Shown here: positions 1 to 7,220 of the stretch, one piece after another
How the letters are laid out: the number at the start of each line of letters is the position of its first letter
How positions within the stretch are numbered: the stretch's first letter is position 1
From: Flavobacterium beibuense
Lineage (GTDB): Bacteria; Bacteroidota; Bacteroidia; Flavobacteriales; Flavobacteriaceae
Reading direction: 5' to 3'
Assembly: GCF_004151245.1 (NCBI RefSeq)
Contig: NZ_JUIW01000005.1
Coordinates: 248,001 to 312,000, forward strand
Length of the DNA: 64,000 nucleotides
Program-made: the position numbers and the translations under genes
Notes under the pieces: generated by a model
What the model was told of the DNA's origin: nothing
What the model saw: only the letters and a program-made list of their open reading frames with translations
The model's database searches: none

Positions 1-317
1 TCATTTATTTTTATGGTTTGGTATTCATAACTGATACCAAAAGAAAATTTAAAGAATGTAGGGCGAAGATAGGCCAGGGTAACACAGGCTGCTGCATGAA
101 CACCTCCTGAGTTTAGGAACATGTCTACTATAAGTCCTAAAAAGAAAGAGGATAACAGTAGTCCTGCTTTACTACCGTTAACAGGATATAGTAATATAAA
201 TAGTATGTAAGGATAAGGATTGATAAATCCAAAAAGGTTTATACGGTTGAAGATAAAAACCTGTACAGCCAGTAAAAGGATAAACCTTGCGATATTTGTT
301 ATAACAGTACTATTCAT
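1..317 (-). CDS. mreD: Rod shape-determining protein MreD (partial, runs off left edge)
   Basis: The minus-strand reading frame starts at an ATG at 317-315 and stays open to base 1, giving about 105 residues. The start overlaps the end of mreC by 8 nt, as is usual in mreBCD operons. The product begins MNSTVITNIARF and is strongly hydrophobic, with predicted membrane segments near residues 8-26 and 35-75. It has the MreD-like motif of NP-Y-P-Y-I-L-F after the first helix and G-L-I-V-D-M-F further on. MreD is a polytopic inner-membrane component of the elongasome that links MreB filaments and MreC to cell-wall synthesis. Family members are about 165 residues, so roughly a third is missing. The identification rests on position plus hydrophobic pattern. 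Confidence 0.88.
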   Translation of the reverse strand, partial: MNSTVITNIARFILLLAVQVFIFNRINLFGFINPYPYILFILLYPVNGSKAGLLLSSFFLGLIVDMFLNSGGVHAAACVTLAYLRPTFFKFSFGISYEYQTIKIN

Positions 318-1134
318 TTGCTGTTGTTTGTGCTTCCAGTGTTGTTATTTCCTGTATATCCTTATTCTCTATAATATACACATGGTCAAGACTGGTCATG
401 TCGTTAAACAGTCTTATTTGTAGTGTATAGTAGTTTGTTTTTTTGTCTATAAATACTTTTTCGATTTTACCTATCGGAATGTTTTCAGGGAAAATAACCG
501 AACGGCCTCCTGTAACAATGGTATCTCCCTTGTTTACTTCTGCCAGTCTTGGTACTTCAGTAAGTAATGCAAACCCTGCATTCTTGCCGTCCCATTTAAG
601 AGTTCCAAAGTGGTTGTTCTTCTTTATTTTTGCATCCAGCTTAATACGGGTATTTAGCACACTGATAACGGTAGAATAATTTTTAGATGTATTCTCGATG
701 ATACCTATAACCCCAAGTGAACTTACCACACCCATATCGCGTTTAACCCCATCGTTTGTTCCGCTGTTTATGGTTAGGTAGTTGTCTCTCTTGCCAAATG
801 AATTTGAAATTACCCTTGATTGTGTAACTACAAAATTACCGGTAACAGCTGTTGGAGTTGTGGTTGTGGCGATGCTGTCCTTACCGTTGTATAGTATCTT
901 TTTAAGCTCGGCATTTTCGGCGGCAAGTTTTTCATTCTCTGTTTTAAGGCTGAAATACTGCTCTACATCGTTAATTTTTTGATATACGTATCCCGACACA
1001 GCATTGGCTGATGTTACAGATCTGCTCCTGTGGTAAGAGTGAGATTGTATAACCAGCGACAACGATATGCCTAAAAGCAGCAAAAACAGTAATAAAATAC
1101 TGTTTTTAAATATAAAATTAAATATTTGCTGCAT
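310..1134 (-). CDS. mreC: Rod shape-determining protein MreC
   Basis: This 274-residue protein has a short cytoplasmic N-terminus, one membrane anchor (about residues 10-30), a coiled coil (about 53-82, with the KTENEKLAAENAELKK repeat) and a periplasmic beta-domain. The beta-domain carries the family-typical pattern of D-N-Y-L-T-I-N-S-G-T-N-D-G-V followed by G-V-V-S-S-L-G-V-I-G-I-I. MreC bridges MreB to periplasmic cell-wall enzymes such as PBP2. It sits 13 nt downstream of mreB and overlaps mreD by 8 nt, so the three are co-transcribed. Length and order match the family. Confidence 0.95.
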   Translation of the reverse strand: MQQIFNFIFKNSILLLFLLLLGISLSLVIQSHSYHRSRSVTSANAVSGYVYQKINDVEQYFSLKTENEKLAAENAELKKILYNGKDSIATTTTPTAVTGNFVVTQSRVISNSFGKRDNYLTINSGTNDGVKRDMGVVSSLGVIGIIENTSKNYSTVISVLNTRIKLDAKIKKNNHFGTLKWDGKNAGFALLTEVPRLAEVNKGDTIVTGGRSVIFPENIPIGKIEKVFIDKKTNYYTLQIRLFNDMTSLDHVYIIENKDIQEITTLEAQTTANE

Positions 1135-1147
1135 GAACTATAGCTCT

Positions 1148-2176
1148 TTATTTGATAAGTATGCTTCTGAATTTCTGGATATTTTTAAGTGCCATTCCTG
1201 TTCCTCGCACTACTGCCCTTAGCGGATCTTCTGCAATGTATACCGGAAGGTCTGTTTTTTGAGAAATACGCTTGTCAAGCCCTCTAAGCATAGATCCACC
1301 ACCTGCAAGGTATATACCTGTATTGTAAATATCGGCTGCAAGTTCCGGTGGAGTTTGAGAAAGAGTTTCCATAACCGCATCTTCAATACGTTGGATAGAT
1401 TTATCAAGAGCTTTCGCAATCTCACGGTAAGAAACATCAACCTGTTTTGGTTTACCTGTAAGAAGGTCACGACCCTGTACAGACATTTCCTCTGGTGGAG
1501 AATCTAAATCCTCTAGTGCGGCACCTATCTGAATCTTGATTTTCTCGGCAGTGGTTTCACCCACAAAAAGGTTGTGCTGTGTTCTCATGTAGTAAACAAT
1601 ATCGTTTGTGAAAACGTCACCCGCAATCTTAACCGATTTGTCACATACAATACCTCCAAGTGCTATTACGGCAATCTCAGTAGTACCACCACCTATATCT
1701 ACAATCATGTTTCCTTTAGGCTGCATAATATCCACGCCGATACCTATAGCCGCAGCCATAGGCTCGTGTATAAGATATACTTCTTTACCGTTTACCCTTT
1801 CGGCAGATTCTTTTACTGCACGCATCTCCACTTCGGTAATACCCGACGGAATACAGATAACCATGCGAAGGGCCGGTGTAAATAATTTCTTTTTTAATGC
1901 CGGGATACTCTTGATAAACATTTTTATCATTTCTTCCGACGCGGCAAAGTCAGCTATAACCCCATCCTTAAGCGGACGTATGGTTTTTATGTTTTCATGG
2001 GTTTTACCCTGCATCATATTAGCCTCTTTACCTACAGCTATTATTTTGCCGGTAACACGGTCTCGGGCTACAATAGACGGGCTGTCTATAACTACTTTGT
2101 CGTTGTGTATTATGAGGGTATTTGCGGTACCAAGGTCAATTGCGATATCCTCGGTCATGAAATCAAAAAATCCCAT
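1148..2176 (-). CDS. mreB: Rod shape-determining protein MreB (bacterial actin)
   Basis: The 342-residue product is a full-length MreB. The actin-fold phosphate-1 loop is at residues 14-20 (DLGTANT), the phosphate-2 loop is the DIGGGTTEIAVI stretch near residue 165, and the adenosine motif is GIYLAGGGSMLRGLD near residue 290. It polymerises with ATP into membrane-bound filaments that orient cell-wall insertion. The N-terminal MGFFDFM can act as an amphipathic membrane tether. The gene follows purH by 58 nt and a TACATTTG sequence lies in the gap, so it may have its own promoter as well as read-through from purH. Confidence 0.97.
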   Translation of the reverse strand: MGFFDFMTEDIAIDLGTANTLIIHNDKVVIDSPSIVARDRVTGKIIAVGKEANMMQGKTHENIKTIRPLKDGVIADFAASEEMIKMFIKSIPALKKKLFTPALRMVICIPSGITEVEMRAVKESAERVNGKEVYLIHEPMAAAIGIGVDIMQPKGNMIVDIGGGTTEIAVIALGGIVCDKSVKIAGDVFTNDIVYYMRTQHNLFVGETTAEKIKIQIGAALEDLDSPPEEMSVQGRDLLTGKPKQVDVSYREIAKALDKSIQRIEDAVMETLSQTPPELAADIYNTGIYLAGGGSMLRGLDKRISQKTDLPVYIAEDPLRAVVRGTGMALKNIQKFRSILIK

Positions 2177-2221
2177 ATTTATTCCTTCGGGTTTAGTTTA
2201 TTTAAATTAGATGCTCAAAAA

Positions 2222-2229
2222 CAAATGTA
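2222..2229 (-). promoter_or_regulatory. Possible -7 promoter element for mreBCD
   Basis: On the minus strand this reads TACATTTG, an exact match to the Bacteroidota -7 consensus TAnnTTTG, 45 nt before the mreB start. No TTTG is visible at the expected -33 distance, which would fall in the 3' end of purH. Confidence 0.4.
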
Positions 2230-2234
2230 ACAAA

Positions 2235-3761
2235 TTAATGTTTAAAATGACGTGTTCCTGTAAATACCATTGCAACATTATTTTCGTTGCAGTAATTTAT
2301 ACTCAATTCATCTTTTATAGAACCACCCGGTTGTATTACAGCTGTAATACCGGCATTTTTAGCAAGCTCAACGCAGTCCGGGAAAGGGAAAAACGCATCG
2401 CTGGCCATAACAGCCCCGTTAAGGTCAAAGTTAAATGAATTTGCTTTTTCCACAGCCTGTCTTAAAGCATCTACACGAGAAGTTTGTCCTGTACCGCTTG
2501 CAAACAGTTGTTTATTTTTAGCAAAAACAATGGTATTGGATTTTGTATGCTTACAGATTTTTGAAGCAAACAGCAGGTCTTCCACTTCCTGCTCAGTAGG
2601 TGAAGTTACTGTAACGGTAGTTAAATGCTCTTTATTGTCTGTAATATTGTCTTTATCCTGAACTAATAATCCGTTTAGGCATGTTCTAACCTGTTTAGCA
2701 GGTAGTTCCACATCATTTTGAACTAAAATAATTCTGTTTTTCTTTTCCTGTAGTACTGCAACAGCGTCATCATCATAACCCGGAGCAATTACCACCTCAC
2801 AGAAAAGTTGGTTGATTTCTTCTGCTGCAGCCTTGTCGATTTTAGCATTAGAAATAAGAACACCTCCAAAAGCAGATGTAGGGTCACCCGCAAGAGCATC
2901 AAGGTAAGCCTCTTTTACAGTGCTTCTTGTAGCAAGTCCGCAAGCGTTGTTATGTTTTAATATTGCAAATGTAGGATTGTCATTTTTAAACTCCTGCATC
3001 AGGTTAACAGCAGCATCTACATCCAGAAGGTTGTTGTATGAAAGCTCTTTACCATGGAGTTTAGTGAACATTTTGTCAAATTCGCCAAAGAAGAAGCCTT
3101 TCTGGTGAGGGTTTTCTCCGTAACGAAGTACCTGTCCGTCAGCTATACTTGCTTTATAGTAAGTATCATCTGTATTGAAATAGTTGAATATTGCAGTATC
3201 GTAGTTTGAAGAAACATGGAATGCTTTAGTAGCAAGTAGCCTTCTTTCCTCAATAGTGGTGCCTCCATTATTGCTGGTAAGCATATCTAAAAACAGACTG
3301 TACTCGTTTACTGATGCAACGATAACCGTGTCTTTAAAGTTTTTAGCAGCAGCACGGATAAGTGAAATACCACCGATGTCGATTTTTTCGATAATATCAG
3401 CTTCAGGAGCTCCCGATGCAACTGTTTTTTCAAAAGGGTACAGGTCTACAATAACCAGGTCAATTTGAGGAATGTCAAATTCTTTCATCTGCTGTACGTC
3501 AGATTCATTATCCTGACGGTTAAGTATACCTCCGAAAACTTTAGGGTGTAAAGTTTTAACGCGACCTCCAAGTATTGAAGGGTAGGAAGTTACGTCTTCA
3601 ACAGCTACAACAGGTATGCCTAAATCTTTGATAAAAGACTCTGTACCTCCGGTAGAATAGATGGTTACTGAATTTTCGTGTAGTTTCCTAACAATAGGTT
3701 CTAAGCCGTCTTTATCAAATACTGAAATAAGGGCCGATGAAATGTTTTTTACTGTACTCAT
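2235..3761 (-). CDS. purH: Bifunctional AICAR formyltransferase / IMP cyclohydrolase
   Basis: PurH catalyses the last two steps of IMP synthesis: formyl transfer from 10-formyl-THF to AICAR, then ring closure. The 508-residue protein has an N-terminal MGS-like IMP cyclohydrolase domain (about 1-150; YSTGGT near 35-40, GGRVKTLHPKVFGGIL at 65-80). The C-terminal AICAR transformylase domain holds the catalytic Lys269-His270 pair in the KHNNACGL motif. Length and both active-site regions look normal. It is the first gene of a minus-strand block leading into mreBCD, a purine/cell-shape pairing. A strong promoter lies just upstream. Confidence 0.97.
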   Translation of the reverse strand: MSTVKNISSALISVFDKDGLEPIVRKLHENSVTIYSTGGTESFIKDLGIPVVAVEDVTSYPSILGGRVKTLHPKVFGGILNRQDNESDVQQMKEFDIPQIDLVIVDLYPFEKTVASGAPEADIIEKIDIGGISLIRAAAKNFKDTVIVASVNEYSLFLDMLTSNNGGTTIEERRLLATKAFHVSSNYDTAIFNYFNTDDTYYKASIADGQVLRYGENPHQKGFFFGEFDKMFTKLHGKELSYNNLLDVDAAVNLMQEFKNDNPTFAILKHNNACGLATRSTVKEAYLDALAGDPTSAFGGVLISNAKIDKAAAEEINQLFCEVVIAPGYDDDAVAVLQEKKNRIILVQNDVELPAKQVRTCLNGLLVQDKDNITDNKEHLTTVTVTSPTEQEVEDLLFASKICKHTKSNTIVFAKNKQLFASGTGQTSRVDALRQAVEKANSFNFDLNGAVMASDAFFPFPDCVELAKNAGITAVIQPGGSIKDELSINYCNENNVAMVFTGTRHFKH

Positions 3762-3783
3762 TTTGATGCGTGTTCTAAAGGTG

Positions 3784-3815
3784 CAAAAGTAGTTATTGTA
3801 TAGCTAACATTCAAA
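3784..3815 (-). promoter_or_regulatory. Promoter of purH
   Basis: On the minus strand TTTG (3815-3812) is followed after 20 nt by TACTTTTG (3791-3784), matching the Bacteroidota sigma-70 pattern TTTG-N19-23-TAnnTTTG. It lies 22 nt before the purH start, so the leader would be short. Confidence 0.7.
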
Positions 3816-3917
3816 GAGATATAAGATATAATTTTATGTTTTTTTATTTTTATTGCTTTTTGATTTTAGGAATTTGCGAAAAAATTATTGAATTTTACAC
3901 AACTCAATAAATTTGTT

Positions 3918-5168
3918 ATGTTGTTATACCTGCGATTGCTTAGAGAAAGCCTTGCATTTGCTTTAAATGCACTAAGAAACAATAAGCTCAGGACGTTTTT
4001 ATCGTTGCTTGGGGTAACCGTAGGAATATTTTCCATTATTGCGGTTCTCGCTGCTGTAGACTCTATGGACAGGCAGATAAAAGAACAGCTTAGTGCGGTA
4101 GATAAAAATACCATGTATCTTAAAAGTTTTTCTTTTGGCCCGTCTGACATACCGAGATGGAAGCGCCAGCAGTTTCCCGACGTGAGCTATGCTGAATATC
4201 AGTACCTAAAGGATGCCGTTACAATGGCCGATCAGGTAGCATTCCAGATTTTTACCAACAGCGAAATTGTAAAGTACAACGATAAATCAGTTAGTGATAT
4301 TAATGTGGTTCCGGTTTCTTATGAGTTTACCGATATACAAAAGCTGGATATACCTTCAGGGCGCTTTTATAACGAAACGGAATCGGTTTCCGGTACTCCT
4401 GTTGTGGTGATAGGGTATGAGGTGGCAAAGGCTTTATTTGGTGATGCGAATCCGCTGGAGAAAAAAGTACGCATGTACGGGCAAAAATTTACCGTAATTG
4501 GTGTGCTTGCAAAACAGGGGTCGGGAGCGTTTGGAGAAAATAATGATACGGCTGTTTTTATTCCGGTTAATTTTTTAAGGCGCAAGTTTGGTGACCATAA
4601 TGATTTTATGACACCTATTATTATAATAAAGCCTAAGGCAGGTTATACGGGAGAAGAGGTAAAAGCGGAAGTGACTTATAAACTTAGAAATTACAGGGGT
4701 ATAAAAGCGGGTGATATAGATAATTTTATTATTGATATCCTTTCCGGTTTTACTGATATGATTGATGAGATTGTAGGTAATCTTAATATTGGAGGATGGA
4801 TTATAGGATTCTTTTCTCTGCTTGTGGGTGGTTTTGGAATAGCCAATATTATGTTTGTATCAGTTAAGGAAAGAACAAATCTTATAGGTATACAAAAAGC
4901 ACTTGGTGCCAAAAGCAAGTTTATATTGCTTCAGTTCCTGTTTGAGGCAGTTATATTGTCTTTTATAGGAGGGCTTGTAGGAATGTTTCTGGTTTGGCTT
5001 ATAGCTATAGGGATAACCAAAATGCTTGATTTTGAATTTGTGCTAAGTGCGTTTAATATGGCTTTAGGTAGTGGTTTGTCAATCGCTATCGGGCTTATAT
5101 CCGGAATATTGCCTGCTATCTCAGCGGCTAAATTAGATCCTGTTGAGGCGATAAGAAGCGGAATGTAA
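3918..5168 (+). CDS. ABC transporter permease, MacB/FtsX type
   Basis: The 416-residue protein has the MacB/LolC-type layout: one helix near the N-terminus (within NKLRTFLSLLGVTVGIFSIIAVLAAV), a large MacB_PCD periplasmic domain (about 55-265), then three helices of the FtsX domain. The signature NIMFVSVKERTNLIGIQKALGAK lies between C-terminal helices, and it ends in PAISAAKLDPVEAIRSGM, typical of this family. I chose the ATG at 3918; an upstream in-frame TTG at 3888 would add ten residues not needed by the family. No ATP-binding subunit is adjacent, so the partner must be encoded elsewhere. It may export lipoproteins, small molecules or peptides; the substrate cannot be told from sequence. 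Confidence 0.88.
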   Translation: MLLYLRLLRESLAFALNALRNNKLRTFLSLLGVTVGIFSIIAVLAAVDSMDRQIKEQLSAVDKNTMYLKSFSFGPSDIPRWKRQQFPDVSYAEYQYLKDAVTMADQVAFQIFTNSEIVKYNDKSVSDINVVPVSYEFTDIQKLDIPSGRFYNETESVSGTPVVVIGYEVAKALFGDANPLEKKVRMYGQKFTVIGVLAKQGSGAFGENNDTAVFIPVNFLRRKFGDHNDFMTPIIIIKPKAGYTGEEVKAEVTYKLRNYRGIKAGDIDNFIIDILSGFTDMIDEIVGNLNIGGWIIGFFSLLVGGFGIANIMFVSVKERTNLIGIQKALGAKSKFILLQFLFEAVILSFIGGLVGMFLVWLIAIGITKMLDFEFVLSAFNMALGSGLSIAIGLISGILPAISAAKLDPVEAIRSGM

Positions 5169-5180
5169 TATGATATAAAT

Positions 5181-5212
5181 AAAAAAGCCTCACTTAAAGT
5201 GAGGCTTTTTTA
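5181..5212. terminator. Bidirectional terminator between the permease gene and accD
   Basis: GCCTCACT and AGTGAGGC form an 8-bp stem with a 3-nt loop (5187-5205), flanked by A6 on the left and T-rich sequence on the right. It can stop both convergent transcripts. Confidence 0.9.
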
Positions 5213-6067
5213 TTATCGTATAGGATTGTTTTGAATCAAATCAAGATAAAGGTTGATCTTATCTTTAAGCTCTTTACGAGGAGTGATAAAATCAAGGAAA
5301 CCATGCTCCAATACAAACTCTGCAGTCTGGAAACCTTCCGGTAGGTCTTTACCTGTAGTGTCTTTTACTACACGCGGACCTGCAAATCCGATAAGTGCTC
5401 CAGGTTCAGAAATGTTTACATCTCCTAACATTGCATACGATGCAGTTGTACCGCCTGTTGTAGGGTCTGTACATAGTGAGATATAAGGTATTTTAGCGTC
5501 AGCAAGCTGGGCAAGCTTAGCAGATGTTTTAGCTAACTGCATAAGTGAGTAAGCTGCTTCCATCATCCTTGCACCACCTGATTTTGAAATCATAAGGAAA
5601 GGAATGTTGTTTTTGATAGAATGGTCTATTGCACGTGCAATTTTCTCACCTACCACAGCACCCATAGATCCGCCGATGAAAGCGAAGTCCATACATGCAA
5701 TAACAAGGTCTTTACCTTTAGATTTACCTACTGCAGTTCTTACAGCATCCTTAAGTTTTGTTTTTTCTATAGCGTCTTTTAAACGATCGCTGTATTTTTT
5801 AGTGTCAACAAACTTAAGCGGGTCTTTAGCTGTCATGTTTTCATCCAGCTCTTCAAACTCGTTGTTGTCAAACAGTATTTCAAAATACTCTTTACTGCCT
5901 ATTCTTACGTGATATCCGTCTTCAGGACTTACATAAAAGTTTCTTGCAAGTTCTTCTGCATCTACAATTTTACCGGTAGGCGATTTGTACCATAATCCTT
6001 TAGGTACATCTTTCTTATTCTCGGTTGGTGTTTGTATTCCTTTTTCCGTTCTTTTAAACCAAGCCAT
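5213..6067 (-). CDS. accD: Acetyl-CoA carboxylase carboxyltransferase subunit beta
   Basis: AccD with AccA forms the carboxyltransferase that moves CO2 from carboxybiotin to acetyl-CoA, the first step of fatty acid synthesis. The 284-residue protein has the crotonase-like carboxyltransferase fold with the [14 protein letters not shown] and [17 protein letters not shown] motifs and the [15 protein letters not shown] acyl-CoA/oxyanion region. The N-terminal zinc-ribbon segment is present by position ([13 protein letters not shown]...[13 protein letters not shown]), but the four expected cysteines are replaced by Ser29, Gly32, Ser47 and Asp50. The start MAWFKR is typical of the family. It follows fbaA in the same direction with a 36-nt gap. 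Confidence 0.95.
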   Translation of the reverse strand: MAWFKRTEKGIQTPTENKKDVPKGLWYKSPTGKIVDAEELARNFYVSPEDGYHVRIGSKEYFEILFDNNEFEELDENMTAKDPLKFVDTKKYSDRLKDAIEKTKLKDAVRTAVGKSKGKDLVIACMDFAFIGGSMGAVVGEKIARAIDHSIKNNIPFLMISKSGGARMMEAAYSLMQLAKTSAKLAQLADAKIPYISLCTDPTTGGTTASYAMLGDVNISEPGALIGFAGPRVVKDTTGKDLPEGFQTAEFVLEHGFLDFITPRKELKDKINLYLDLIQNNPIR

Positions 6068-6103
6068 TTTACAAATATTAGTTAGTTATACAGCCCTTTA
6101 AAA

Positions 6104-7171
6104 TTATAGGGTATTAACGTTGTTTAGGTCTTCAAATGCTTTTTCAAGTCTCTTGTTAAAGGTAAGTTCTCCTTCGCGAATCCATTTTCTTGGATCGTAG
6201 TATTTCTTGTTTGGAGAATCTGCTCCTTCTGGGTTGCCAATCTGAGTTCTTAGGTACTCTACATTGTTGGTAACATAATCACGGATACCCTCAGTAAATG
6301 CAAATTGTAAGTCGGTATCGATGTTCATTTTGATTACACCATAAGAAATGGCTTCTCTTATCTCTTCAAGAGTAGATCCTGAACCTCCGTGGAATACAAA
6401 GTCTACAGGGTTTGGACCAGTGTTGAATTTGTTTTGTACATATTCCTGAGAGTTTCTAAGGATTTTTGGAGTAAGCTTAACGTTACCCGGTTTGTAAACA
6501 CCGTGTACGTTACCAAAAGCAGCCGCAACAGTAAATTTATCTGATACCTTGCTTAGTTCTTCATAAGCATAAGATACTTCTTCGGGCTGAGTGTATAGTT
6601 TAGAGCTGTCTACGTCAGAGTTGTCAACACCGTCTTCTTCACCTCCTGTAATACCAAGCTCGATTTCAAGGGTCATGCCCATTTTGCTCATTCTTTCAAG
6701 GTATTTTTTAGAGATCTCAATGTTTTCCTCAAGAGGCTCTTCTGATAAGTCAATCATGTGTGAGCTGAATAGCGACTTGCCTGTAGCTTTAAAATGCTCT
6801 TCGCTTGCGTCAAGTAGACCGTCTATCCAAGGTAAAAGGTTTTTAGCACAGTGGTCTGTATGTAAAATTACAGTAGCACCATAAGCTTCTGCAAGTGTAT
6901 GTATGTGTTTTGCTCCTGCAACTGCTCCTAAAATGGCAGATTTCTGACCCTCGTTAGATAATCCTTTACCAGCGTTGAATGAAGCACCACCGTTAGAGAA
7001 TTGGATGATTACCGGAGCTTTTAATTTTGCAGCTGTTTCAAGAACACCATTAATAGTACTAGAGCCTGTTACATTTACTGCAGGTAATGCAAATCCTTTT
7101 TCTTTGGCATACTTAAAGATCTCCTGAACCTGGTCTCCGGTTGCAACCCCGGGTTTGATATTATGAGCCAT
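6104..7171 (-). CDS. fbaA: Class II fructose-bisphosphate aldolase
   Basis: This zinc-dependent aldolase cleaves fructose 1,6-bisphosphate to DHAP and glyceraldehyde 3-phosphate in glycolysis and runs the reverse reaction in gluconeogenesis. The 355-residue length matches the long E. coli FbaA type. The catalytic Asp106 and zinc ligand His107 are in the HTDHCAK motif. The further zinc-ligand histidines are in GNVHGVY (near 224) and FHGGSGST (near 260), the latter also a phosphate-binding loop. It is followed by accD, so central carbon flow and acetyl-CoA carboxylation genes are adjacent. A TATTTTTG element precedes it. Confidence 0.96.
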   Translation of the reverse strand: MAHNIKPGVATGDQVQEIFKYAKEKGFALPAVNVTGSSTINGVLETAAKLKAPVIIQFSNGGASFNAGKGLSNEGQKSAILGAVAGAKHIHTLAEAYGATVILHTDHCAKNLLPWIDGLLDASEEHFKATGKSLFSSHMIDLSEEPLEENIEISKKYLERMSKMGMTLEIELGITGGEEDGVDNSDVDSSKLYTQPEEVSYAYEELSKVSDKFTVAAAFGNVHGVYKPGNVKLTPKILRNSQEYVQNKFNTGPNPVDFVFHGGSGSTLEEIREAISYGVIKMNIDTDLQFAFTEGIRDYVTNNVEYLRTQIGNPEGADSPNKKYYDPRKWIREGELTFNKRLEKAFEDLNNVNTL

Positions 7172-7200
7172 TTTATTTATAGTTTTTAAAAATTAATTTA

Positions 7201-7208
7201 CAAAAATA
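7201..7208 (-). promoter_or_regulatory. Possible -7 element for fbaA
   Basis: The minus strand reads TATTTTTG, matching TAnnTTTG, 29 nt before the fbaA start. No clear -33 element is seen. Confidence 0.4.
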
Positions 7209-7220
7209 GTATTTTTAAAT

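Noticed and set aside
1608..2210. 200-codon plus-strand open frame opposite mreB
   Set aside because: It is antisense to a strongly conserved gene, has a low-complexity Ser/Ile-rich product and no start context; a shadow of mreB codon use.
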